A DNA stretch of 33,792 bases. Origin: an uncultured Clostridia bacterium (lineage in GTDB: Bacteria; Bacillota; Clostridia; Christensenellales; Aristaeellaceae). A program made the translations under genes and the position numbers. The notes under the pieces were generated by a model. The model was not told where the DNA came from, did not search any database, and saw only the letters and a program-made list of their open reading frames with translations. The stretch is from contig CAMKAE010000001.1 in NCBI GenBank assembly GCA_946410395.1, positions 1 to 33,792 on the forward strand, written 5' to 3'. Below, one piece after another: positions 7,901 through 15,989 of this stretch (position 1 is the first letter of the stretch; every line of letters starts with the position of its first letter).

Positions 7901-9604
7901 GCGGATGGCAGCATCTTTGTCGGCGATGAGATCTGGTTCAGGCTGGAGAGCATTGCCGGGGAAACCATGACCCTGACGGATGTCCGCGGAGAGGAGGAGG
8001 TCAGCCTCACGCTGACCCGCTCGGCCGCCGACACCCTGGCGCCGCTCAGCCAGACCGCACCCGCTCCGACGCCGGCGCCGACGCCCGCGCCGGAGGCGGA
8101 ATCACAGGAAAGCGCCGCGGACACGGACGCGCTGGACCCCCTGTACCAGGCTGCGGTCGAGGCGATGGACGCGGGATCGTGGCTGCAGGCCGCAGGCCAG
8201 TTCGAGCAGCTCGCGGGCTACCGGGACGCGGATGATCTGTGGAAGGAGTGCATCTATCAGGCTGCCGCCGCCGCTATGGAGGAGGAAGCCTGGTTCACGG
8301 CGGTGGAGCATTTCCGCAGAATTCCGGGCTATGCGGACACGGACAGCCTGCTGCCCGGCTGCATCTTTGCCGCCGCCGCCGCCAGCGCGGATGCCGGCAA
8401 CACCGCGCAGGCCAGGCTGCTGCTGGCGGAACTGCCCGAGGATTACGAGGGCGCCGCTGCACTCCGGCAGGCCTGCGACTACAAGGATGCCGCCGCGGCT
8501 CTTGACCGCGGGGAGTACAGCGCGGCCGCCGAGACCTTCGAGGGGCTGGGCGATTACGGGGACAGCATCGGCCAGGCGCAGCGAGCTCGTTACGCCCAGG
8601 CCCGGGAGCTGGAGGACGAAGCACGGTACGCGGACGCGGCCGAGCTCTACCGCGCCCTGGGCGCCTATGAGGACAGCGAGACGCGCTGCGGCGCGATGCT
8701 GCTCGCCCGCGCGGGCGAGCTGCTGACCCAGGGCAATTACACCGCCGCGCGGGAAATCTACGCGGCGCTGCCGGAAAGCCCGGAGACGTTGGAGGGCATC
8801 CGGGCCAGCGACTACGCCAAGGCGGAGGCCATGGCGGACGAAGGGCTGAAGGAATCCGCGGCGGAGCTCTTTGCCGCCCTGACGGACTACAGCGACGCGC
8901 AGGAACGCGCGCTGCAGCTCTGGTACGAACTGGCCGAGGAGGCGCAGGCTGCCGGCAATCTGGACAGGGCCTCCGCGCTCTATGCCCGTATTTCCGACTA
9001 CGGGGACAGCATGGACAAGCTCAAGGCCATTGAGGAGGAGGTCTACGGCGGCCCCCTGGAGGAAGCCCGGACCGCGCTGGCCCAGGGGCATGCCCGGGAG
9101 GCGGTGATCCTGCTGGACGCGCTGGCACAGACGGAGGTCCCGGAGCGCTACGCGGAGCTGAAGCAGGTTTACGCCCAGGCCTGCGCAGCCGAGGGAAAGC
9201 GCCTGTACGAGGCCGGTGAGAAGGAGGAGGCCTATCCCTACCTGCAGCGCGCCGCGGGGCTCACGGAGGCAGATGCGCTGCTGAGCCGCGAGACAGCCTG
9301 GCGGATCCTGGGCAGCTGGCAGGACGACGCGCACACCCTTGTATTCCGCAGAGACGGCACCTTCTCCCTGAACGGGGAGGAGCAGACGTATGCGCTGTCG
9401 GGCTATAACATCCGGGTGGACGGCGTGACCTGGTTCAAGCTGGTGCGGACCGCGGGCGATGCGATGACCCTGCGGGACGTCCGGGGTGAAACCGAGCAGA
9501 CGCTGCAGCTGACCCGGACAGCGCCCCTTCCGCCGGAGCCCTTCCCCTGGGCGGCGGAGCAGCCCTCCGCCGAGCCAAATACCGCCTCGACGGAGGCTGA
9601 ATAA
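4937..9604 (+). CDS. Zinc-ribbon, single-TM protein with duplicated TPR-like extracellular region
   Basis: This is a 1,555-residue protein of unknown function. Residues 1-140 are a soluble beta-rich domain. A zinc-ribbon-like CxC-x10-CxxC (Cys150, 152, 163, 166) follows, then a basic RKKRR stretch and one membrane segment (about 222-240), so the first ~220 residues should be cytoplasmic and ~1,300 outside. From about 245 the protein consists of helical units of roughly 38-40 residues related to TPR/Sel1, with recurring GDYxDS and AAxxF motifs. Residues 513-1028 and 1068-1527 are copies of each other, each ending in a small beta domain (LGTWRDD and LGSWQDD, then LVFRRDG). A Pro/Ala/Thr linker (about 1038-1052) joins them. 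It is translated 25 nt after the secreted protein gene. It may be a scaffold or envelope sensor; this is inference. Confidence 0.88.
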   Translation: MRIDLQCPVEVWRCILPDEPKEPCELILFNLGDKVIVSVEVTMILTDEHGSEISRVVERAHDMNGQPGENFSMLMELPDSMVKAGVTRLEVMVEKAWFEDGIVWRKARGSLIEYTTNALPRGRSLSKLRYIAGPDAIGFPERQGTSLWLCVCGRPNHVNQAKCARCGRSQDEIFRTCSREAVEKAMTGQETRLSQTARSATRLGSGDTRDFIARKKRRGGGTAVLILLVLALAAGSAVAYTRLLRPYLDYRQAVRWKEEGEYGKAETAFRDMIGYKDSGDQLTQTRYLAAEQKKKDGKYAEAAAAFRMLETYRDSTEQAVACDYLYADALLQEGKTGEARSAFEELAALDYGDSADRVRECDYQKAEELRAGSRWEDAALAYEALGDFGDSADKARDCRYRQAGRLLEAGRWEEAYTAYGALGDYLESATLKLEALYRPGVQALTGETPDDAAALEWLTREELDDYKDTKALREQAWYLRGQNLLAGGETEEAGSAFRQAGSYLDAEEQVAECLYRPALEAMERGEWLTAAEHFARLQGYKDADELWKECYYQAAVEKTGEAALSMEAQAWEEAQNAWEEAAELLRKVPGYADADSQTLTCVFNTARACAEQGDYVRTLALIAGLPEDYEGAAELADACVYQSALDAFEREEYGTAAASFESLGDYRDSAAQAQKAHYAEAGACWADGDYASAWELYSALGDFADSQALALRARYAQAQALETAGVYADAAAIYKELGTYENSNVRYEAVMLSRGDELLAQGQYTAAREAFAALENNDEAKERIKACDYAKAEAMAEEGNREAAADLFTSLADYSDAADRASRLWYELAGEAQAAGNLTQAAALYGRIPGYADSDAKLAEIRDDVLEDEIYGVPAQQAQAALDAGDAAGAAALLDSLNYSALPERYAHVRDLYVQACYTEGKRLYDAGDRQAAYPYLQRCAGYADTDSLMAAETAWRMLGTWRDDTRILVFRRDGSFSMGNDEGRWRLADGSIFVGDEIWFRLESIAGETMTLTDVRGEEEVSLTLTRSAADTLAPLSQTAPAPTPAPTPAPEAESQESAADTDALDPLYQAAVEAMDAGSWLQAAGQFEQLAGYRDADDLWKECIYQAAAAAMEEEAWFTAVEHFRRIPGYADTDSLLPGCIFAAAAASADAGNTAQARLLLAELPEDYEGAAALRQACDYKDAAAALDRGEYSAAAETFEGLGDYGDSIGQAQRARYAQARELEDEARYADAAELYRALGAYEDSETRCGAMLLARAGELLTQGNYTAAREIYAALPESPETLEGIRASDYAKAEAMADEGLKESAAELFAALTDYSDAQERALQLWYELAEEAQAAGNLDRASALYARISDYGDSMDKLKAIEEEVYGGPLEEARTALAQGHAREAVILLDALAQTEVPERYAELKQVYAQACAAEGKRLYEAGEKEEAYPYLQRAAGLTEADALLSRETAWRILGSWQDDAHTLVFRRDGTFSLNGEEQTYALSGYNIRVDGVTWFKLVRTAGDAMTLRDVRGETEQTLQLTRTAPLPPEPFPWAAEQPSAEPNTASTEAE
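6473..9517 (+). repeat. Intragenic domain duplication in the zinc-ribbon repeat protein
   Basis: The segment encoding residues 513-1028 (about 6473-8020) recurs as residues 1068-1527 (about 8138-9517). Order and landmarks are the same: WKEC, LPEDYEGAA, CDYAKAEAMA, LWYELA, EGKRLY, YPYLQR, ETAWR, DVRGE. The second copy is about 55 residues shorter, mainly because one repeat unit after the GDYxDS at about 668 is missing. The copies have diverged at the sequence level, so the duplication is not recent. Confidence 0.85.
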
Positions 9605-9676
9605 CCAGGATCAGCCATTGCTGACAGATCGTGCACGAAGGCGGGCGGTTTCTTTCTGTTTCGGTCATCCTGCGCC

Positions 9677-9705
9677 TTGCGCTCTCTGCTTTTTCATGAT
9701 AGTAT
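9677..9705 (+). promoter_or_regulatory. Sigma-A promoter of the rex-like / vanW operon
   Basis: TTGCGC (9677-9682), a 17-bp spacer and TAGTAT (9700-9705). The predicted start near 9712 leaves about 30 nt before the ATG at 9743. The gap from the preceding stop (9605) shows no clear terminator. Confidence 0.65.
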
Positions 9706-9742
9706 GGTAAAGAATCAGAGTGATTTGCGGGAGGATGCAGAA

Positions 9743-10369
9743 ATGAACGATTTCTTGCCCGACGTCATTATCCGGCGGCTGCCGTCCTATTACCGGCAGC
9801 TGCAGCGGCTCGAAGCAGCGAACATTGAACAGATCTCCTCCTCGCAGCTGGGGGAGCAGATGCACCAGACGGCCTCGCAGATCCGGCGGGATCTCAACTG
9901 CATCGGCGCGGGGGGCCGGCAGGGCTACGGCTACCGTGTGTCGGGACTGAAGCGCCATATCGGCAAGATGCTGGGCATGGACCGGGAGCACGCCATGGTG
10001 GTCATCAGCAGCAAGGGCATCGGCCAGGCTGTGCTGGAGGACGTCGCCATGATGGGCGGGCCCTTCCGCCTGCTGGCGATTTTTACCGACGCATCCTTGC
10101 AGACAGGCGGGGAAACTCCTGAGGTCCTCGTGCTCCCCGCGGCGCAGCTGGAAGCGTTCCTTGCGGCGCACGATGTGGAGATCGCGGTGATTGCCGTGCC
10201 CTCGGCGGAAGCGCCCGCGGTCTATGACCGGGTGACCGCCTGCGGGATCCGCGCGGTGTGGAATTTCGCGCCGGTGGACCTGGACCACGACAACAGGCGG
10301 GCCACGGTCGTCAATGTACACCTGATGGACAGCCTGCAGGTGCTGTCCTGCAAAATCACACAACGCTGA
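9743..10369 (+). CDS. rex: Rex-family redox regulator with degraded NAD(H) motif
   Basis: This 208-residue protein is of normal length for Rex, the repressor that senses the NADH/NAD+ ratio and controls fermentation and respiration genes. The N-terminal winged helix is well kept: RRLPSYYRQL (11-20), SQIRRDL (45-51), GYGY (61-64). The C-terminal signature NFAPVDL (174-180) is also present. The Rossmann loop, normally GxGxxG, reads ISSKGIG (88-94), losing two of three glycines, and the usual FDxDP following the second strand reads FTDAS. NAD(H) binding may therefore be changed or lost. The start at 9743 follows GGGAGG; the longer frame from 9677 begins inside the promoter. It is probably cotranscribed with the VanW gene 48 nt downstream. 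It could be a Rex paralogue; I saw no clear Rex operator in the window. Confidence 0.88.
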   Translation: MNDFLPDVIIRRLPSYYRQLQRLEAANIEQISSSQLGEQMHQTASQIRRDLNCIGAGGRQGYGYRVSGLKRHIGKMLGMDREHAMVVISSKGIGQAVLEDVAMMGGPFRLLAIFTDASLQTGGETPEVLVLPAAQLEAFLAAHDVEIAVIAVPSAEAPAVYDRVTACGIRAVWNFAPVDLDHDNRRATVVNVHLMDSLQVLSCKITQR

Positions 10370-10417
10370 GGGCGGCGGCTGGCAAGCGCGGCTGTCGCCC
10401 CGGCCGGGGAGGCAGTC

Positions 10418-12154
10418 ATGAACAGACGCCGCAGACAGCCGCTGGGCAGGACCCGGCAGCTTCAGGAGCGGGAACAGTACCGTGCCTGGTATGAACAGGA
10501 ATACGAGGAGCGCAGACGCCGCAGGAGCAAGAAGCGCAGTCTGAAGCCCCTCTGGATCGTCATCTCCGTGATCAGCGCGCTGGGGATTGCCTTCAGCGCG
10601 GCGCTTGTGTTGCCGCAGCTGACGGGTGTGCCGCTGCCGGGCGTCGGTCAGCTGGCCTTCGCAGATCGCGCATTGGTGGTGCGGGACCGGGCGGCAGAGG
10701 AACGGCTCGCTGCGCAGAAACGGGAGGCCCTGCAGTATGAGACGCAGCCGGGCGCGGAGACCGTCTCAGCGGAGCCCATCGCACAGCGCGCCGGGGCAGC
10801 CACGGAGGCACCAGCGGCCGAGAGCAGCGTGCTGGTGGCATACAAGGGCCGCTTCGGGCCTGGATGGTTCATCGACGGGGTGGATCTGTCCGGCATGACC
10901 AAGGCGGAGGCGCGCGCGGCGGTGGAGGCCGTGCCGGCCGACGGCGGCGGCACCTTTGCGGTCACCGTCAGCGTGGACGGGGCCGAGCGGAAGATCACCT
11001 CCGACCAGGTTCCGCTGACGCGCAACGTGGACGAGGTGCTGGACGAGGCCTGGCATGAGGCCATGTCGGAGCGCTCCGCCGAGGTGAGCGTCCGGGAGGG
11101 CGAGACGCCCTTCGAGGCGCGGCTGCGCACCAACCGGGAGCTGGAGGCGGCCTTTCTGGCCCGGGGCGAGAATCCCGTGTACTTCCAGACCGAGTACACC
11201 TTTGACCGCGATTCGATCCGGGAGCTGACGGACGCCATTGCGGCGGAGTTCACGATTGCGCCGGAGAACGCGTCTATCGCAGGCTTTGACCCCACGACGA
11301 AGCAGTTCCGGGTGAGCGTCGACCGGGACGGCACGTACCTGGACCCGGAAGCCCTCTACGAAAGCGTGATGGCGCAGCTGGACCGGGGCGACATGTACTG
11401 CACGGTGCAGGCGTCCACGGAGCGCGTCTTCGCAGAGATGTCCTCGGAGGAGCTCTCCGCGCAGCTGGGGAAGATCTCTTCCTACACGACCAAGACCACG
11501 AGCAACCGGAACCGGAACACGAACATCCGCCTGAGCGCGGAGGCCATCAACGGCTTCCGGGTGGAGCCCGGCGCCACCTTCTCCTTCAACCAGGTGGTCG
11601 GACAGCGCACGGAGCGGAAGGGCTACAAGGAAGCCGCGGCCATTGCCGGCGGTCAGACCCGCGACGAGATCGGCGGCGGCGTCTGCCAGACGTCGTCGAC
11701 GCTGTTCAACGCGGTGGCACGGGGCAATTTCCAGATCGTGACCCGCTACTGCCACGCCTGGCCCTCCAACTATGTGGAGAAGGGCTTTGACGCCACGGTC
11801 AACTGGCCCGACAAGGACTTCTGCTGGAAGAACAACACCGGCTACCCGGTCTACATCGTGGCCTGGTACCAGGATCGGACGGTGACGGTGGAGCTCTACG
11901 GCGTGACGTTGGGCCCGGGCGTGCGCATCGACCTGGAGAGCCGCGTGACCAAGACCTACGAGAAGCCCACAGTCATCAAGGAGGAGAACAACCCGGAGCT
12001 GCCGCCGGGCACACGGGTCAAGACCAAGGACGCCCGCAAGGGATACGAGGTGGAGACCTGGCAGGTCTGGTACCAGGACGGCGAGGAGATCAGCCGCGCG
12101 ATCCTCTGCACGTCCGTCTACAAGGTCTACTACGAGACCTGGGAGTATAACTGA
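10418..12154 (+). CDS. VanW-domain membrane-anchored protein (PG_binding_4 / VanW / G5-like)
   Basis: This 578-residue envelope protein has a strongly basic cytoplasmic start and one membrane segment (about 44-66), placing the rest outside. A putative peptidoglycan-binding-4-like region (about 140-330) is followed by the VanW domain (about 352-497), with GATFSFNQVVG, EIGGGVCQTSSTLFNA and the terminal YIVAWYQDRTVTVELYG stretch. A G5-like beta domain (about 503-575) closes it. This order is that of YoaR-type proteins. VanW domains occur in some glycopeptide-resistance clusters, but no vanHAX or similar gene is near, so a resistance role is not supported. The ATG follows GGGGAGG at 5 nt. The transcript ends at the hairpin starting one base after the stop. 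Confidence 0.92.
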   Translation: MNRRRRQPLGRTRQLQEREQYRAWYEQEYEERRRRRSKKRSLKPLWIVISVISALGIAFSAALVLPQLTGVPLPGVGQLAFADRALVVRDRAAEERLAAQKREALQYETQPGAETVSAEPIAQRAGAATEAPAAESSVLVAYKGRFGPGWFIDGVDLSGMTKAEARAAVEAVPADGGGTFAVTVSVDGAERKITSDQVPLTRNVDEVLDEAWHEAMSERSAEVSVREGETPFEARLRTNRELEAAFLARGENPVYFQTEYTFDRDSIRELTDAIAAEFTIAPENASIAGFDPTTKQFRVSVDRDGTYLDPEALYESVMAQLDRGDMYCTVQASTERVFAEMSSEELSAQLGKISSYTTKTTSNRNRNTNIRLSAEAINGFRVEPGATFSFNQVVGQRTERKGYKEAAAIAGGQTRDEIGGGVCQTSSTLFNAVARGNFQIVTRYCHAWPSNYVEKGFDATVNWPDKDFCWKNNTGYPVYIVAWYQDRTVTVELYGVTLGPGVRIDLESRVTKTYEKPTVIKEENNPELPPGTRVKTKDARKGYEVETWQVWYQDGEEISRAILCTSVYKVYYETWEYN

Positions 12155-12202
12155 GCGCAGCAAAAAAGCCGAACCCGAACGGGAACGGCTTTTTTGCTGC
12201 GC
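12155..12202. terminator. Bidirectional terminator filling a convergent gap
   Basis: A perfect 17-bp inverted repeat, 12155-12171 with 12186-12202, contains an A6 run in the left arm and T6 in the right. The 14-nt loop includes a smaller CCCG/CGGG dyad. It terminates the vanW transcript on the plus strand and the transporter operon on the minus strand. The stop codons at 12152-12154 (+) and 12203-12205 (-) abut it on both sides. Confidence 0.95.
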
Positions 12203-13213
12203 TTATCGCTCTTCGCGGAAATAGGGGAGGCCCAGATGCTCCGGCGGCTGGTTCTCCCGCTTGTTGCGCAGGCTGGTGAGGATCAGCACGACCAGCGTCA
12301 CCACATAGGGCGCCATCTTGTAAATTTCCTTCACCGCCAGGTTGGTGCCGGTGGGGATGTACATGTGGAGAATGTACAGCCCGCCGAAGAGGAAGGAGGC
12401 CGGGATGCCCAGGCCGGGGCGCCAGATGGCGAAGATCACCAGCGCGATGGCCAGCCAGCCGCGGTCGCCGAAGGCGTTGTTGGACCAGCTGCCGCTGGCG
12501 TAGTCCAGCACGTAGTACATGCCGCCCAGGCCGGCGATCATGCTGCCGATGCAGGTGGCAAAGTACTTGTAGCGGGTCACGCTGATGCCCGCGGCGTCGG
12601 CCGTGGCGGGGTTTTCACCCACGGAGCGCAGGTGCAGGCCCGCGCGGGTCCGCTTCAGTACCCAGGAGGCCACGATGGCGACGAAGATCGCCAGGTAGAC
12701 CATGAAGCCGTAGGAGAAGAACAGCTCGCCAAACCAGCCCAGATCCTTGGCAAAGGGCAGCGGCGCGTGGAAATACTTGCTGATCTCTGCCAGGGAGATG
12801 GAGGGCAGATCGCTGCCGGACAGCTTGATCAGGGAGCCGCCGAAGAAGTTGCCGATGCCCACGCCGAAGGTGGTCATGGCCAGGCCCGTGACGTTCTGGT
12901 TGGCGCGCAGGGTCACGGTCAGAAAGCAGTAGAGCAGTCCCATCAGCAGGGAGCCCGCCAGGCAGGAGAGGAAGGGGATGAGCACGGCCAGCGCGGGGCT
13001 CATGACCCCGCCCGTTTCCACAATGTGCTGGTTGTAGAAGAAGCCGCCGATGACGCTGCTGATGGCGCCCGCGTACATGATGCCGGGAATGCCCAGGTTC
13101 AGGTTGCCGGACTTTTCCGTGAGGATCTCGCCGACGGATCCATAGAGCAGCGGGGTGCCCTGCACCACGGCGCGGGGGATGAAGGCCAGCAGAAAATCGA
13201 AGAACGGATTCAC
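12203..13213 (-). CDS. BMP/nucleoside ABC transporter permease (second, NupQ-like)
   Basis: This 336-residue integral membrane protein of the BPD_transp_2 family is one half of the membrane channel of a nucleoside-type ABC importer. The family signature region TEKSGNLNLGIPGIMYAG lies near residues 32-49, and later segments give about eight to ten membrane helices. It starts with GTG at 13213, one base after the stop of the preceding permease, and its AGGAGGTG site lies inside that gene, so the two are translationally linked. It is the last gene of the operon. Substrate is inferred from the BMP-type binding protein of the same operon. Confidence 0.92.
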   Translation of the reverse strand: MNPFFDFLLAFIPRAVVQGTPLLYGSVGEILTEKSGNLNLGIPGIMYAGAISSVIGGFFYNQHIVETGGVMSPALAVLIPFLSCLAGSLLMGLLYCFLTVTLRANQNVTGLAMTTFGVGIGNFFGGSLIKLSGSDLPSISLAEISKYFHAPLPFAKDLGWFGELFFSYGFMVYLAIFVAIVASWVLKRTRAGLHLRSVGENPATADAAGISVTRYKYFATCIGSMIAGLGGMYYVLDYASGSWSNNAFGDRGWLAIALVIFAIWRPGLGIPASFLFGGLYILHMYIPTGTNLAVKEIYKMAPYVVTLVVLILTSLRNKRENQPPEHLGLPYFREER

Positions 13214-13214
13214 T

Positions 13215-14432
13215 TCAGACCACCTCCTGTCCGGATTCCGCGGAGGAGCGCGTATGGACCCTGTAGCGGATGAAGAACTCGCTGCCGATGATGAAGAAGA
13301 TGATGATGCCGGTGAGAATGTCCGAGTAGGAGGCGTTGAGGCCGAAATTGGTGGCCAGATCGCTGGCGCCGTTGGAGAGGAAGGAGAGCAGGAAGCTCAT
13401 GAACACCATCACGAAGGGGTTGAAGCCGGCCAGCCAGGAGACCATGACGGCCGTGAAGCCGCGCCCGCCCACCAGCGTGGGGTTGAGGGTGTGGTCGTTG
13501 CCGGCGGTCAGCAGCATGCCGGCCAGGCCGCACAGCGCGCCGGAGAGCATCATGGTGCGGATCGTGATCCAGCGGACCTTGACGCCCAGGTAGCGGGCGG
13601 TGTTTTCGCTCCGGCCCACCACCGACAGCTCAAAGCCGTGCTTGGAACGGCTCAGGTAGAAGAACAGGATGACGCACACCACGGCCACGATCACGATGTT
13701 CAGCAGGTAGTTGTTTCCCTTGAAGGAGGGCGCGACCCCGGGGAAGATCTCCGAGATGGAGGGCAGCCAGCCGAAGTGCTTGAACTCGCCGGACTGGTTG
13801 ATGACGCCGATCTGGCCGGAGCCCTTGGGGTTCTCCCAGACCACGCAGAAGAAGGCGACCAGCTGGGTGGCGATGTAATTCATCATCAGGGTGAAGAGGG
13901 TCTCGTTGGTGCGGGTGGTGGCCTTGAAGACGGCCGGGATCACGGCCCAGATCATGCCGGCCAGGATGCTGGCCAGAAAGATGACGAGAATGGTCAGCCA
14001 GTCGGGCATGCCGCTGCCCCGCAGCAGGATCATGCAGGTGGCGGAGGCCAGACAGCCCATCAGGGCCTGGCCCTCTGCGCCGATGTTCCAGAAGCGCATC
14101 CGGAAGGCCGGCGTGACGGCCAGGGAAAGGAGCAGCAGGATGGCTGTGGAGTGCATGGTTTTCCAGACGACGCGGTCGCTCTTGAAGGAGGCGTTGAACA
14201 CCACCTGGGCGATCCTGCCGATGGCGTTGCACAGGTCGCGCAGGAAGGCGACGAAGCGCTCGGGCAGCGTCATGCCGGCGGTGGCCGAGCCTCCTTCCCA
14301 GGTCACCATGGCGCAGAGGAGGCCGCAGACGGCCAGCGCGGCCGCAAAGGCCAGCACGCGGATCAGCAGCGCCTTGTACCACTTGATTGCCCCGCGCTGG
14401 GTGATGTGCAGCAGAGGCTGGTGCTTGCTCAA
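13215..14432 (-). CDS. BMP/nucleoside ABC transporter permease (first, NupP-like)
   Basis: This 405-residue BPD_transp_2 permease is the partner of the downstream one. The conserved region FRMRFWNIGAEGQALMG and the loop with NETLFTLMMNYIA are typical of the nucleoside-transporter subfamily. It is about 50 residues longer than YufP-type homologues because of an extended N-terminus and the first periplasmic loop. The start is TTG at 14432, overlapping the ATPase stop as TTGA, with GGGAGGTG upstream. The overlap implies translational coupling to the ATPase. Confidence 0.92.
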   Translation of the reverse strand: MSKHQPLLHITQRGAIKWYKALLIRVLAFAAALAVCGLLCAMVTWEGGSATAGMTLPERFVAFLRDLCNAIGRIAQVVFNASFKSDRVVWKTMHSTAILLLLSLAVTPAFRMRFWNIGAEGQALMGCLASATCMILLRGSGMPDWLTILVIFLASILAGMIWAVIPAVFKATTRTNETLFTLMMNYIATQLVAFFCVVWENPKGSGQIGVINQSGEFKHFGWLPSISEIFPGVAPSFKGNNYLLNIVIVAVVCVILFFYLSRSKHGFELSVVGRSENTARYLGVKVRWITIRTMMLSGALCGLAGMLLTAGNDHTLNPTLVGGRGFTAVMVSWLAGFNPFVMVFMSFLLSFLSNGASDLATNFGLNASYSDILTGIIIFFIIGSEFFIRYRVHTRSSAESGQEVV

Positions 14433-15964
14433 ATCCGCTCACCTCCCACATGGGTCATCATCAGACCCAGTTCCTTCTTTTTCGCTTTCGTGCCCTTCAC
14501 GATGCCGCTGACCTCGCCGCCGCACAGCACGAGGATGCGGTCGGCCAGCTGGATCAGCACGTCCAGGTCCTCGCCCACATAGATCACCGCGACGCCGCTC
14601 TCCTTCTGCCGGTTCAGCAGGTCGTAGATGACGTAGGAGGAGTTGATGTCCAGCCCGCGGACCGCGTAGGCGGTCAGCAGCACGGTGGGCGCGGAGGTGA
14701 TTTCTCGCCCCACGAGCACCTTCTGGACATTGCCGCCGGAGAGCTGCTGCACCTGGGTGCGCAGGCTGGGGGTGGCGACCTGCAGGTCGTCCACGACGTG
14801 CTTAGCGATATCCCGGGGCTGCCTGCGGCGCGTGAAGGCGGTGTGGCCGCTGCGGTATGTCCGCAGCATCATGTTGTCCGTAACGCTCATGCTGCCCACC
14901 AGGCCCATGCCCAGGCGGTCCTCCGGCACGAAGGACAGGCCGACGCCGAGACGTGAAATCTCCAGCGGCGATTTGCCGATGAGCTCCTCCCGCGCGCCGC
15001 TTGGGCTGCAGTAGGTGATGCTGCCGCTCTCCACGCGCTGCAGGCCGGCGATGGCCTCCAGCAGCTCCTTCTGGCCGGAGCCGGCAATGCCCGCGATGCC
15101 CAGGATCTCCCCGGAATTGGCGGTGAAGCTCACGTCGTTGAGCTTCAGCACGCCCTCGGCGCTGCGGACGCTCAGATGGCTGACCTCGATCCGGGGTTCC
15201 GGATTCTTCGGCTTCTTGCGCTCGATGTCCAGCTTGACGCTGTGGCCCACCATGCGGGTGGTCATGTCGCTCACGCTGGTCTGGCTGGTGCGCGTTTCGC
15301 CCACATAGGAGCCCTTGCGCAGCACGGCAACCCGGTCGGAGATGGCCAGCACCTCGTGCATCTTGTGGGTGATGATGACAATGGCCTTGCCGTCGCAGCG
15401 CATGGCGTGGAGCACGTTGAAGAGCTTCTGGGCTTCCTGGGGGGTCAGCACGGCGGTGGGCTCGTCCAGGATCAGAATGTCGGCACCCCGGTAGAGCACC
15501 TTGACGATTTCCACGGTCTGCTTTTCGGAGACGGACATCTCATAGACCTTTTGATTCGGATCCACATCGAAGCCATACTGGGCGCAGATCTCCCGGATGC
15601 GGCGGGCGGTCTCCTTCAGGTCCAGCTTTCCGGGCATGCCCAGGGCTACGTTTTCGGCCGCGGTGAACACGTCCACCAGCTTGAAGTGCTGATGGATCAT
15701 GCCGATGCCCAGCTGCATGGCGGTATGGGGCGAGTCGATGACCACTGGCCGGCCGTCGATGGCGATGGTGCCCTCGTCCGGGAAGTAGATGCCGGAGAGC
15801 ATGTTCATCAGCGTGGTCTTGCCGCTGCCGTTTTCGCCCAGCAGCGCGAGAATTTCCCCGCGGTAGACGTCCAGGTCGACGTGGTCGTTGGCCTTCACCG
15901 GGCCGAAGGTTTTGGTGATGCCGCGAAGTGATACGGCAGGGATGGTCTCGCTCAAGCCTGTCAC
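14429..15964 (-). CDS. BMP/nucleoside ABC transporter ATP-binding protein (two fused NBDs)
   Basis: About 511 residues with two ATPase domains, as in sugar and nucleoside importers. The first has Walker A GENGSGKT (43-50) and Walker B LILDEPTA. The second has the degenerate P-loop GIAGSGQKE, signature LSGGNVQK, and a Walker B region reading LLTAYAVRGLD in place of the commoner AQPTRGLD. A weak second site is usual in this family. The reading frame opens with GTG at 15964, but an AAAGG site there is too close; the TTG at 15955 has it at 9 nt and may be the true start. The 3' end overlaps the first permease by 4 nt. Confidence 0.93.
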   Translation of the reverse strand: MTGLSETIPAVSLRGITKTFGPVKANDHVDLDVYRGEILALLGENGSGKTTLMNMLSGIYFPDEGTIAIDGRPVVIDSPHTAMQLGIGMIHQHFKLVDVFTAAENVALGMPGKLDLKETARRIREICAQYGFDVDPNQKVYEMSVSEKQTVEIVKVLYRGADILILDEPTAVLTPQEAQKLFNVLHAMRCDGKAIVIITHKMHEVLAISDRVAVLRKGSYVGETRTSQTSVSDMTTRMVGHSVKLDIERKKPKNPEPRIEVSHLSVRSAEGVLKLNDVSFTANSGEILGIAGIAGSGQKELLEAIAGLQRVESGSITYCSPSGAREELIGKSPLEISRLGVGLSFVPEDRLGMGLVGSMSVTDNMMLRTYRSGHTAFTRRRQPRDIAKHVVDDLQVATPSLRTQVQQLSGGNVQKVLVGREITSAPTVLLTAYAVRGLDINSSYVIYDLLNRQKESGVAVIYVGEDLDVLIQLADRILVLCGGEVSGIVKGTKAKKKELGLMMTHVGGERI

Positions 15965-15989
15965 CCTTTCAGCAGGTCTGTTCGGGATG

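Noticed and set aside
10418..12154. VanW protein as evidence for glycopeptide resistance
   Set aside because: VanW domains are common in Bacillota envelopes and no vanHAX or vanRS genes are present.
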